Shown: positions 10,964 to 20,276 of the stretch, in pieces
How the letters are laid out: every line of letters starts with the position of its first letter
Numbering within the stretch: the first letter of the stretch is position 1
Assembly (NCBI GenBank): GCA_003194525.1
Contig: NBIV01000037.1
Location: 310,001-374,000, forward strand
DNA length: 64,000 bases
Direction of reading: 5' to 3'
DNA from: Gracilariopsis chorda
Lineage: Eukaryota > Rhodophyta > Florideophyceae > Gracilariales > Gracilariaceae
Translations under genes and position numbers: made by a program
The notes under the pieces: generated by a model
Told to the model about the DNA's origin: nothing
Seen by the model: only the letters and a program-made list of their open reading frames with translations
Database searches by the model: none

Positions 10964-11440
10964 ATGGACCGACAAGCTATGTGTGACAATGAACGTTCTC
11001 AACACATCTTCGCCTTTGTCGCACCAATTCCCCAGTTACGCAGAGCTCGATCAACGCAGGGTAAATCGAAGACCGGGAACAAAGGTCTGACCGGAACTCG
11101 CATTTCTAACTGCAAAAGAGTTCGGATGTGCGCCTACGAGAAATCAAAGGACTCAAAAGAGAGGCCAGAAGCTCATGGAAGCTACCTTGATTCTGGTACC
11201 GAGAGACTTGTTGAGAATGAATTGAAATCGGAAGTATGCACATATTGTGGCAATCACGGTGAAGTTGATTGCCCAGTTTGTCACGGGCGTGGTTATCTTG
11301 GGAGAACTATAAAGTGCTATTATTGCCGAGGTGCCGAGAAGATTGAGTGTCCCCTCTGCGCCGACGATGTATATCGATTTTCTTACGTAGCGGAACGAGA
11401 TCCGCCGTCTTCGAAAGATGAGCCTGAGCCGGACTCGTAG
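10964..11440 (+). CDS. Small DnaJ-type zinc-finger protein, BSD2-like, probably plastid
   Basis: 158 residues from the first ATG at 10964. Residues 1 to about 85 are basic and Ser-rich and look like a transit peptide. The C-terminal half has four CxxC pairs in DnaJ zinc-finger spacing: CTYC, CPVCHGRG, CYYCRG and CPLC. There is no J domain. Proteins of this build (BSD2, LQY1 and relatives) are plastid chaperones or thiol-active factors for Rubisco or photosystem II. Only the fold is certain here; the client is not. It ends with an acidic tail (DEPEPDS). The convergent P450 gene begins about 110 bp downstream on the other strand. A second member of this class lies at 15179-15610. Confidence 0.8.
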   Translation: MDRQAMCDNERSQHIFAFVAPIPQLRRARSTQGKSKTGNKGLTGTRISNCKRVRMCAYEKSKDSKERPEAHGSYLDSGTERLVENELKSEVCTYCGNHGEVDCPVCHGRGYLGRTIKCYYCRGAEKIECPLCADDVYRFSYVAERDPPSSKDEPEPDS

Positions 11441-11548
11441 TCATGCATCATAGGTACGGACCGCAGTACATGTAATCTACTTGTCAGAACGCGAATCCAC
11501 CCGGCCATCTCAGACGAGTTACTCCGAATGAGCGTGAAATGCAGAGAA

Positions 11549-13276
11549 TCAGTTTCTTCTTCGGAAAGACATTCTTATCCCTTTCGGGTCCATACCGAGT
11601 TCCGGGAACTTGCTGTCTCGTAGAATAATCTCCTTGCGACTCTCCCAATCATAGGAACAGACGGCGTGACAAAGGAGTATCTTCAGTTCAGTGAGCGCCA
11701 ACTTGGACCCAGCACACATTCGTGATCCACGGCCGAATGGAAGGTACAGCCAATCGCTAGGGGCATCTCCGTGCGACCTGCTTTCTTCCAAGAAGCGCTC
11801 CGGCCTAAACTCATGCGCATTTGACCAGTACTTGGGGTTTCTGTGTACAAGCCAGGGTACAACATATACGATTGAACCTGCCGTGACGGTAATATCTGCC
11901 AGCACATCATCTAGTTGCGCTTGTCGCTGGATGAGCGGGAACGGAGGATACAGTCTAAGTGTTTCCTTGATTACAGCTTCTGCTACCTCCATTTTCTCCA
12001 GATGCTCGTAGCGCAAGTCTCGGATTTTATGAACACCAAGGTCCTCAAGCTCCTCTCTCAACTTTGCCTTGATATTTTCATCATTCGCCACGAGGTGGAG
12101 CATCCAAACGGCAGCAAGAGGTACAGTTTGCGTGGAGGCCATTAATAAACCGACAACCTTTCCGAGTTTGCCGATTGTACCAACTTTCCCGATCCAGGCA
12201 TGCACCCAACTGCACCCGGAAGCATTTCGTACTCCACCATGTCCTTCCGACGCCATAGAGCATTTGACGGAATCATCTAGAATTCCACACAAGCGTCTTC
12301 CAAGAGAGATCAAGCTGCTGACATCGAACAAAAATCTGAGGTTGCTCGGTATATCAATTAGAACTTTGAACGGGTTGACCATTCTTCTTGCAAACTCGGT
12401 GCCGGCGGATGATATCGTTTCAGATACATGACGGTGATCAACTTCATTCGCGCGTTCCCCCTTGACACCAAAGAGAAGATTGAGATTGAGACCGACGATA
12501 GAACGTCTGACGGGATTGACCGTATCCGGATCGTTATTCGGTCGAATGGTTATGTCATGGGATGAAGCGTCATCGAGCATGTGCAAAAGGTCAACCATGG
12601 AGCCTTTTATAGTTCCGAACGACGAAATGATCATTCCCTCAAGTGCGGCACGAGACACATCGCCATTGGGGTCATATTGTATAGACTCAAGAGCGACTTG
12701 CTTCTTCTCAGACTGCACGGCCTTGGTGACAGCTCTGGAACGATAACCAAAATATTTGGGTTTTGTATAAAGTCCATTAGCGCCACCAAGCACACGACGT
12801 AAAGCGGCCTCTTCGTTGACGACGATAAAGGGATCAGACATAACCCAGAACACGCTAGCTGGTTGTTCCACGAAGCGATATAAGGTTTCGTAATAATGGG
12901 TTCTGAGTTGTAGCACGTTTCCAACGATAGGGAGCGGAGTTGGACCTGGTGCAAGCTGGTTTGTCTTGTAATGGCGATACTTGTTTCTTCTTCGGTACAT
13001 TTTGGCGCATGAGTAGATGCCTGCTCCTACGGCGGATGCGGCGACGACGCCAATTGCAATGGTTACGTTTGAGTAATTCGTAGAGGATTCCAAGGATGAA
13101 TAGCTTGACGTGATGTTTGAGTGGCCTTCCGTGACGTTTGAGTACGGTATTTGAATGACGTCTTCAACGCTGCGCTTTATGTATCCCAGAGTTGGTACAA
13201 TTCCGTCGTACGCTGAAGACAGAACATCGGTAGCTGTGGCATACCATGATGAGCCTTTGGGCGCTTTATCGGACAT
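11549..13276 (-). CDS. Cytochrome P450 with an N-terminal lumenal extension
   Basis: A 575-residue single-exon protein. The P450 landmarks are the proline-rich hinge PGPTPLPIVGN (110-120), helix K ETLR (in KETLRLYPP), the FRPERF segment and the heme loop FGRGSRMCAGSK with its Cys ligand at 521. Unusually, the membrane anchor (about 71-91, followed by YRRRNK) is preceded by about 70 hydrophilic residues with four N-glycosylation sequons (N47, N54, N67, N70), rather than sitting at the extreme N-terminus. In the helix-I segment MASTQTVP the usual acidic residue before Thr is Gln. Substrate and CYP family cannot be named from sequence alone. It is probably an ER or plastid-envelope monooxygenase. 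Confidence 0.92.
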   Translation of the reverse strand: MSDKAPKGSSWYATATDVLSSAYDGIVPTLGYIKRSVEDVIQIPYSNVTEGHSNITSSYSSLESSTNYSNVTIAIGVVAASAVGAGIYSCAKMYRRRNKYRHYKTNQLAPGPTPLPIVGNVLQLRTHYYETLYRFVEQPASVFWVMSDPFIVVNEEAALRRVLGGANGLYTKPKYFGYRSRAVTKAVQSEKKQVALESIQYDPNGDVSRAALEGMIISSFGTIKGSMVDLLHMLDDASSHDITIRPNNDPDTVNPVRRSIVGLNLNLLFGVKGERANEVDHRHVSETISSAGTEFARRMVNPFKVLIDIPSNLRFLFDVSSLISLGRRLCGILDDSVKCSMASEGHGGVRNASGCSWVHAWIGKVGTIGKLGKVVGLLMASTQTVPLAAVWMLHLVANDENIKAKLREELEDLGVHKIRDLRYEHLEKMEVAEAVIKETLRLYPPFPLIQRQAQLDDVLADITVTAGSIVYVVPWLVHRNPKYWSNAHEFRPERFLEESRSHGDAPSDWLYLPFGRGSRMCAGSKLALTELKILLCHAVCSYDWESRKEIILRDSKFPELGMDPKGIRMSFRRRN

Positions 13277-13643
13277 GGTGAATAGAGATGGATTTCAAGT
13301 TGCCGCGGCACGACTCGATAATACAGAGAGTAACAATCGGGGTAATGTTAAGAGGACGATCGCGAAAGACTTGACGGAGAAAGCACACGGGTTCAAGAAG
13401 GTATGAATAAATGGCCACGTAGAGGACAGGAAAATAGGTTTTATACTTGAGCGGGACTACGAGAGCGGGAGGTGGTGTACCCTTGGTAGAGCCGTTCAAA
13501 GGTTTGGATGCGTCGCTTTGGGCAATGAAGATGCGCAGGGTTGTTACACAGCGATGGGTGACGCGCATGATCTTTGCTGGCAATGCACATGATTCACGCG
13601 CGTGTCGTCTGATTGCCGCGTGCCAATCATTCGACAACAGGAC

Positions 13644-13660
13644 AAAAAAAAAAAAAAAAA
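13644..13660 (-). terminator. Pol III T-run downstream of tRNA-Pro
   Basis: A 17-nt homopolymer (A on the plus strand, T on the minus strand) begins 27 nt past the 3' end of the tRNA. This is a strong RNA polymerase III stop. Confidence 0.75.
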
Positions 13661-13687
13661 TCGGAAAGCAAAAGGATCACGGTGTGT

Positions 13688-13759
13688 GGGCCACTCCGGG
13701 AATCGAACCCGGGACCTCGTCCACCCGAAGGACGAATCATACCACTAGACCAAGCGGCC
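13688..13759 (-). tRNA. tRNA-Pro (anticodon CGG)
   Basis: A 72-nt cloverleaf without an intron. The acceptor arm GGCCGCT pairs with AGTGGCC (one G-U) and the discriminator is C. The anticodon stem CGTCC/GGACG encloses the loop TTCGGGT, which gives anticodon CGG. The A box lies in TGGTCTAGTGG and the B box is GGTTCGATTCC. CCA is not encoded, as expected for a nuclear gene. It lies between the P450 and RPL9 genes. Confidence 0.95.
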
Positions 13760-14055
13760 GCATCCGACGTGGTGTTGATCATTGGGTGCATTTCTTGAGG
13801 TTTTATTCAAGATAATTTTCTCCGCGGAAAACGTCCAGGTAACCTCCAGTGTCCGTGGGCTACCTAGGGCGGGCAGAGCACACGCCGATGCCATCGCCGG
13901 CGCCGACCGCTGCCGTCGCGGGTGCCGACGGCGTCCCGGTAATCCAGTAACATTATCCTGTGCAGAGTGCACCATCACCGTTGCAGCTCTTCGCCACCTT
14001 CCGCCCATCTCTCCACGCCGCCCACTTTTCACGTCAAGCAGCGAGCGCTCCCAGG

Positions 14056-14957
14056 ATGAAGGCGGTTCTCTCTACCGAGTATGTCAAGGTCCCCGACGAT
14101 GGTAAGTTTTCTCCTACACACTCGTGCGATCTACGCCCGTTGTCATGGTCGGCCGTCTTGATCACCTGCGCTACCCTACCCCGACACGATTTCAACATTT
14201 CCTCAGGCGTCGCACCGCATTTAATGCAGCCTGCTTAATGACGAGGCGTACTACGCGAGCAATGTCCTGTGGTGTTTCTTCTCAAGCTGCTATGCGATGA
14301 GTTGGGCGCAAGTCAAGACGATCTAGACGATGTCCACGAAAAGCAGCCCGTCACGAATGATACACCGTCTAGCACATTGAAGACATGCGACTAACAAGCT
14401 TTGTATCCGTCTGTCAACAACTCTTGTCGAACACAGTCAAGGTGACGCTCAAAGCGCGCAAGGTCACCGTAACCGGTCCGCGCGGAACGCTTCAAAGAAC
14501 AGTGAAGCCATCTATGGACGTGCGTCGCATAGAGGACGGTAGAATTCGAGTGGATGTATGGCACGGATCGCGAAAGGAAACAGCCAAAATTAACACCATC
14601 TGTTCCATGATCGAGAACATGATTCTTGGTGTTACCGTTGGCTTTCGTTACAAACTTCGATTTGTATACGCTCACTTTCCTATCAACGTGACCTGCGCCG
14701 ACGACAAAAAGTCGTGCGAGATCCGCAACTTCTTGGGTGAGAAACGTGTCCGTCGCGTTCAAATGAAGGGTGATGTTGTGTGCTACAGATCGAGTGATGT
14801 TAAGGACGAGCTTGTAGTTGAGGGGTCGGACATTGAGCTTGTGTCGCAGTGCGCGGCTATGGTTCATCACGTGTGTCTTGTTAAGAGGAAGGACATTCGC
14901 AAATTCCTTGACGGCATTTATGTGTCGCACAAGGGTCACATTGTTCAGGATTTTTAA
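14056..14957 (+). CDS. RPL9: 60S ribosomal protein L9 (uL6)
   Basis: Two exons: 14056-14101 and 14437-14957. The 335-nt phase-1 intron has GTAAGT donor, a GACTAAC branch-like word near 14390 and ACAG acceptor. The 188-residue product starts MKAVLSTEYVKVPDDG and continues VKVTLKARKVTVTGPRG in exon 2, matching human RPL9 (192 residues) along its length. Conserved stretches include WHGSRKE, GVTVGFRYKLRFVYAHFPI, EIRNFLGEKRVRRV and FLDGIYVSHKG. uL6 sits at the base of the P stalk near the factor-binding site of the cytosolic large subunit. An open frame continues upstream within the intron but lacks the conserved N-terminus, so the spliced start is preferred. Confidence 0.96.
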
Positions 14958-15178
14958 ACATCTGTTGCGTGTGGCACGGTATGTTTGCTGAACATTGAAA
15001 TATAAACCTAAGTGTGTGTTGTTTATCTATACGGCGCTTCTTTCATTGTACATGTCACAAACAGGAAACGCAGAACAGTCCAGTATTTCGTAGCTACCGT
15101 TGCGCAACATACGCAGTTTGCCGTCCCTGGCAGCTGCACATGAATCAAAAGAGTATTTCCCCCGGGGTCAGATGCATG

Positions 15179-15610
15179 CTAGACCAGAGTGAAGAGCTGA
15201 AAGTGGCTATTGACGCACGTACCGTTTCGCAGGATGCCGTTGGTGTTGGCCAGACCGAGTCCGATACAGGTGGGGCAAGTCACTGTGCCGGCTCCGGTAC
15301 AGTTCGGACACACGTGGTCCTGAATCACCACGCTGTCGTCTACGGTGAACACGCCAGAGCCGGAGCACAGCGAGCACGTCTGCTTCCCTCGCCCGAAGCA
15401 GCTGCCGCATAGGTCTTCTGGACGCCACTTGGTCGCCTCTGACTCGGGCTCTGCAGCATGCGTTGGGCGGGGCAGCAGCGCGCTGCATACCGCCGCCAGC
15501 GTGTAGCGGAGAACATCTCTTCGCGTTGTTTGGCAACGTGCCCGGCCGCGACTGACTCGACTTGATGCCCTGGGCTGTGGTAGTATGTATGCTGGCTTCA
15601 ACGAATGCAT
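15179..15610 (-). CDS. DnaJ-type zinc-finger protein with twin-arginine thylakoid-lumen signal
   Basis: From the ATG at 15610 (143 residues; a further ATG at 15712 would add 34) the N-terminus reads like a bipartite plastid signal. A basic, Ser-rich transit part (QPRASSRVSRGRARC) is followed by TTRRDVL, a hydrophobic stretch TLAAVCSALL and a THAAEP cleavage-like site. The mature part has four DnaJ-type Cys pairs: CGSCFGRG, CSLCSGSG, CPNCTGAG and CPTCIGLG, with no J domain. A thylakoid-lumen or lumen-facing redox/chaperone role, as for LQY1-like proteins in photosystem II repair, is inferred. It converges on RPL9 (221 bp apart) and diverges from the GT31 gene. Confidence 0.8.
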   Translation of the reverse strand: MHSLKPAYILPQPRASSRVSRGRARCQTTRRDVLRYTLAAVCSALLPRPTHAAEPESEATKWRPEDLCGSCFGRGKQTCSLCSGSGVFTVDDSVVIQDHVCPNCTGAGTVTCPTCIGLGLANTNGILRNGTCVNSHFQLFTLV

Positions 15611-15958
15611 CGAGGATTTGAACGATTGCCGGTGTGGAACACTACCAAGATGATAATAACGGTGATGCTCGTGATGAAGCGAGTTGCGCTGGCGTTGGAG
15701 GAGCATTCCCATGCAATTTGCATTGAGCTCTGCAACGTATTACATATGTTTGAATTACCATACAAACTTCGTGCCCGTGTGCTGTTTCTGCAGAGCACGC
15801 CTGGATAGCTCTGCAAAATGTGCGTGCGGGCCAGATGCCGACCCAGCAACGTCAGCCAGTCGAAGTAAGCATACGTCGCGCTCGCGACCGCTAGCCATAA
15901 CGCATTCAACACCGCCACCAAAGCGCGCCATGTGCCGTCGCAAAAGCCCAATCCGCTC
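15611..15958. promoter_or_regulatory. Divergent promoter region between lumenal DnaJ and GT31 genes
   Basis: About 350 bp separate the two divergent start codons, so both promoters must lie here (or inside the 5' ends of the genes). I do not see a convincing TATA element. Confidence 0.45.
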
Positions 15959-17029
15959 ATGAAGACCGCGAAACGTCGTCTCCCCCAACGGCTAGTCCTA
16001 CGATATCTGCGCCTCTTCACTCGTCTATCTCCGCTCGCATCATTCGCTTTAGGCTTTTCGACTGCCATCACACTCCTCTTACTATTCCACGCATCAGCCA
16101 CTTCGTTACGCAGATTTCGAGTTGCACACACGCTCAATTCTGCGCCATTGCTCTTTATCGCGTTAGGATCCGCTCCGCAAAACAGCCACTTGCGCGCGGC
16201 GGCACGGCGAACCTGGCTGCGATGGCTGCCTCAAGACGGTTCCATTCAGTACCGCTTTTTCTCAGATGCCCCGCCGTCATTCAAAGCACCCATAGTACAA
16301 TCTGCAACTACATGGCATTCCCTCCTCAACGAAGCGCGTATACAACGTGACATGTTATTGCAACCACTTCCCACGGGTTACGGTGACAACGAACACAACG
16401 TCTATGGATCACGCGCGTTATACCAGATGCAATGGGCTTTACATCATTTTCCGAATGTTTCGTACTTTTTGCGCGTGGACGACGATAGTTTCTTATGCCT
16501 TCATAAGCTTGTCTACGAGCTCATATCAGCGCCTCGGCGTCAGTTTTTCTGGGGCAAGTTTTGGTGTAGAGAAGGTCGTAACCGAGCTGACGAGAACTTC
16601 ATGCTTCTTTCATCCGACGTTATCCAGCTGTTATCAAACGAAGCGGTTGGAAAACTGTTACCGTTTGACGAGCATGTCACTTTGGGCTGGAACTTTGGAT
16701 ACTGGTCTTGGGTGCTTAACATGACTATTTTTGATGACCAAACCCGTATTGATGCGCAACAGCAATATCTAACCAGCTACATGCATGATGAAACGACAAA
16801 CGGCTCGGAAATGGTGCAAGACTTTTGTGCCGAATATATGTACGCGCATCATGTTGGTGAACGGGCTATGCAACGGGCGTTTGAAAACGCCAGGACGCAT
16901 GTCATGTATACACTCCCGCGACGGACTGGACCGGATGAAACTTGTGAAAGTAATGAACGTAGTTTCATCCCCAGACGTCACTCTTTGTTGCTCCCTGATC
17001 TTAAGATTAGTCGATCGTCAGGAGCATGA
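15959..17029 (+). CDS. GT31-family beta-1,3-glycosyltransferase-like type II membrane protein
   Basis: 356 residues from the first in-frame ATG at 15959. A short basic cytosolic tail (MKTAKRRLPQRL) precedes one membrane anchor (about 25-45), the type II layout of Golgi glycosyltransferases. The lumenal domain shows LLFIALGSAPQNSHLRAAAR followed by RTWLRWL, the DxD-type metal site RVDDDSFLC (about residue 173), ENFMLLSSDVIQLL, and DEHVTLGW in place of the usual EDV..G. These are galactosyltransferase family 31 (Pfam Galactosyl_T) landmarks. It probably transfers Gal or GlcNAc from a UDP-sugar in glycoprotein or cell-wall synthesis. Donor and acceptor are unknown. Confidence 0.85.
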   Translation: MKTAKRRLPQRLVLRYLRLFTRLSPLASFALGFSTAITLLLLFHASATSLRRFRVAHTLNSAPLLFIALGSAPQNSHLRAAARRTWLRWLPQDGSIQYRFFSDAPPSFKAPIVQSATTWHSLLNEARIQRDMLLQPLPTGYGDNEHNVYGSRALYQMQWALHHFPNVSYFLRVDDDSFLCLHKLVYELISAPRRQFFWGKFWCREGRNRADENFMLLSSDVIQLLSNEAVGKLLPFDEHVTLGWNFGYWSWVLNMTIFDDQTRIDAQQQYLTSYMHDETTNGSEMVQDFCAEYMYAHHVGERAMQRAFENARTHVMYTLPRRTGPDETCESNERSFIPRRHSLLLPDLKISRSSGA

Positions 17030-18295
17030 TTCTGTCAACACTCGTGATATTGCTATGACGCCACCCTTCAGGGGGCTCACAGCGGATGAACGACTTGTTG
17101 GGAGACGTGCATTCACGACCGTCTTATTACAGCGAGATGCACTTGGAAAAGCTGGCAGGCATATAAAGCACACTCGTCCGCATCGTTTTTGGACGGGAAG
17201 GTACCTGCGCGAGCAATGGATTAGTCCAACGCCAGGAAAATTCTGCTGTCATATGGCAATGTCTCGTGCTTTCATGCGGAATGCATGTAAGGGTACGGTT
17301 ACCAAACGTACGCGGATGGGAAAGCCGCAAACGCTAACCCTTTAGCCCTGTAGGCAGAAGACTTTTGAGAAGGGTAGCACGCATGTGACGCATACTACTC
17401 GGCCATGTCGATTAGGATGAGAAGAGCGTTGTGAGACAACCGAAGGGAGTTTCGCTCCCAAACATCATTTTTGAGTGGCTACCTGATATGAAGCGTTGAC
17501 GGCTGACAAGAGAGAGCGAGTGTGTTGATATTGGGCAATGTTTTTTCAACGCGACATGTGATGGATTGATGGCGAATGGCTTTCAGAACGAATGGTGTGC
17601 AAAGTGCTCTTGAAAGGTCTCTTGAAAGGTCTCGCGCGTATGTGATGTGCAATGTGGCGAGTGGTAGCTGGAGCAGAAGAGACGTGGGAGTAACAGGAGG
17701 GGGAGTTTGATCGCCAAACGTGTCAAGTTGTTGGTTTCTGAGATGGGGAGTGCTCGAGCGTCAGGAGCGTGCTTCTGTCGCTGCTCGGCAAGTTTGGCGG
17801 CACCAAGCCTCATGGTTTGAGAATGACAAGCAGGTGTTATACAAAAGGGTGTTGACTTGAACGTGAAGCGAAGGGTAAGTTCGCACTGCACGCGATGTGC
17901 CGTGGGTACATTTATGAGGCGTCAAAGTTAAAGGAGATGAGACTTGTGAGGCTCACGGTCGGCACGTCCGGTGAGATCAGGAGTCGTGGTTGACAAAGCA
18001 AGCGATTCTGGGGTGGTTCGACAAGACAGTTTCGTGGCGATGTGCGCATCTCTCGAGAGAAGCGTATGTGATGCGTAATGGGTGGAAGTGATTTGAGTTG
18101 CGAGTTGTTTATGAGCAGTTTTATGTAGTATTGCTACGAGCTGCTTAACGTGTTAAGTTGTTGAGGGGGGGGGGTAGGGAGGAGCTAATAAGCAGTTTGT
18201 ATCCGCGCTCGGAAACAGCGCTTTCCCTTCGAAAGGTGCGGAAACGATAAGGCAAGGATTGGCGGGGGGAGGTTTGTGCGGTGTCGGGTTGGGGG
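17030..18295. other. Intergenic region without a supported gene
   Basis: About 1.25 kb between the convergent GT31 and GH113-like genes. It contains a direct repeat of CTTGAAAGGTCT near 17608-17632, a further GGTTACC/CTAACCCTTTA pair near 17297-17344 and a G9 run near 18163. No coding region is supported. Confidence 0.5.
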
Positions 18296-19652
18296 TCAGG
18301 AATGGGAATGGGAGAAGTAGCGTCTCATGACCTGTAGCGCGGGCTTGTTCTGCGGCGTGTAGCCGCTGATGCCCGGGTAGTACGTGCCGGCGTGCGGCTG
18401 CAGCTCCCAGTTCCAGAAGACGATTCCTGCAACCCAAGTGGGGTCGGCAAACGCGTCGCAAATGCCCTCATACATTTTGTTCTGCTCGCACACGCAGCCA
18501 CGTGCAACACAGTCAGCGTCTGAGGTCCCAAAAGAGCACAAAAATAATCGTTACGTACTTGTTCGTTAAAGTCCACGGGCGCGGCTACGGTCCAGTCCCA
18601 CGGCACTCTATACACCACTCCGTCACCTGCCACGATGATGCGCACGTACGGTTTCACGATGACTCGGTGTCAGTTGGCGGCTGTGGAACAGCTTTTCTGG
18701 TACGTGGCGCTTCGCTCTTGACTTACCTTTGCTCTGAACGCCCACCTCTGCTATGAGCACTTTCTTCGATGTGAGCTGTCGCCATTTGCGCCACCTCCAC
18801 ACGTCGTCGGAGATGTGCTTCCACATGCGCTTGGTGTCATTGAGAGACGGCGATGGACCACGAACGCCGCCCATCAATTGGAAGTACGCCGATATGGAAA
18901 TGTAGTCCATACGGTGCCACAATTTGAAACGGCGATACGACTGTACACCATCATGCGATCAAAAAAAAAAAGGTAGACCGTCAACAGCGTTAGTGCACTG
19001 CCTTGCGCTGTGCTTGATTTCAAGGAGAAAAACTTACGTCGTGGTTGGCGATGTACGTGATGGGCCCGTAGTAAATGCGCTTGACGGCGTCAATTGTCTT
19101 GTTCCACTCCTTGACCTGCACTTCGCTGTTTCGGTATTCAGAGCCAATTGCGAACAGGTCGACGCCTTCCTCCTGTGCGATTTCGGCAATGTGCGTGATG
19201 AACGGGCGGTACACCTTTCTAAACCAGATAGGTCGCCCCGTGAGCTAAAAACAATCAACGCAGACGCAGTCAGTACGGTTGTGCGCAAGTGAGAAGAAGA
19301 AAAAAAAGACACTTACAAAACCTCTCCACGTGTGGCCGCTGATTTCCACGACCGGTTTCAGGAACACTTTCATGCCGGTGTTCTTGACGGTGCGAATGAT
19401 GTAGCGAATGGACTCATCGTCGGTTTCCTGCGTGGCCTCCAGCGCCTGCAAGTTGTTCATCTTGGTGTAAATGGAGATCTGGACGTAATTGGCGCCGGTG
19501 GCCTTGAGGTCCCATAGAGAGCGGTGTGCGTACCATTGGCGGTAACCCCAGACGTCATGCCCCGTCGAGAAGGCGGCGCCCATGACGTCCATGGCGCGCG
19601 TGGCGACAAGACAGACGAGGAACAAGGGCAAAACGAGTGGAAGGACAGACAT
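18296..19652 (-). CDS. Secreted GH113-like TIM-barrel glycosidase, five exons
   Basis: Exons (5' to 3'): 19652-19317, 19244-19038, 18940-18727, 18626-18559 and 18481-18296. The introns are 72, 97, 100 and 77 nt with GTAAGT (three) or GTACGT donors and AG acceptors, and all phases agree. The 336-residue product starts with a signal peptide (MSVLPLVLPLFLVCLVATRA). Barrel motifs follow: ATGANYVQISIY, VFLKPVVEI, LFAIGSEYRNSE (likely acid/base Glu), ITYIANHD, DYISISAYF, VLIAEVGVQSK (likely nucleophile Glu), FNEQNKMYE and VFWNWE. This pattern matches GH113 beta-mannanases and related barrels. Secretion and a role in trimming cell-wall mannan or another glycan are inferred. The gene is far more intron-dense than its neighbours. 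Confidence 0.82.
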
Positions 19653-20276
19653 GTTGTACTTTTTTGCGAGTTGGTCTCGTCGGACCGGGCTGGGATGAGT
19701 GGATGAAGGGGGTGGGGTGGTGCAGGGAGGACGGGCGGCTAGAAACAGGGCGGCATTTAAGGAGGGACAAAGTACGCAGCGGGCGTTGTATGGGGCGGTG
19801 AACAGGAGGAGAAACGCACGTGTGCAGTAAAACACACGGGTGTGCAGAAAAGCGCGACGTGAAAAGGCGCGGCGCAAATGAGCGTATGGGCCAGAGATGG
19901 ATCGCGATACATCATATCGGCGCGCTACGCTGCACCGCTGGTAAGTTGGCGCGGCCGGTGTCTGGGGGGGGGGGGGGAGGGCTGCGGAATGTGCGGCGAA
20001 ATGCGCCACGTTGGTGCGCCGCGAACTGTAATCGCCACGTGGCGCTCATCTGGCGCTATCTCGCGTCTGTCCACCGCGCCGCGCGCAGCTGCTGCAGCCG
20101 CGCTCGCGCGCATCGCTGCCCGCGCCGTGGCGCCCGCCACACGTGGACAGCGCGCGCGGCGGATATTTCGGCGCCAGATATTTTGCGCCAATCGGCACTG
20201 ACCATTCGCTGCCGCCGCTGTTGATACTGTGGTGATACGCCGCCGCCGCACTCACCGCAGTCGCCCGTCGTTCGCA
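19653..20276. promoter_or_regulatory. GC-rich divergent promoter between GH113-like and RING-H2 genes
   Basis: 624 bp separate the divergent starts. The region is GC-rich, contains a G14 run (19964-19977), several GGCGC words and the pair TTTCGGCGCC / TTTTGCGCC at 20166-20189. It probably serves both genes. Individual factor sites are not assigned. Confidence 0.4.

Noticed and set aside
14102-14436. Possible box C/D snoRNA in the RPL9 intron
   Set aside because: A GCGATGAG box-C-like word occurs but no paired CTGA box with terminal stem is visible.
14391-14939. 182-codon minus-strand frame opposite RPL9
   Set aside because: Mirror of the conserved RPL9 exon 2, with no family resemblance.
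15598-16137. 179-codon minus-strand frame opposite the GT31 start
   Set aside because: Overlaps the GT31 anchor region and the divergent promoter; no domain, so probably chance.
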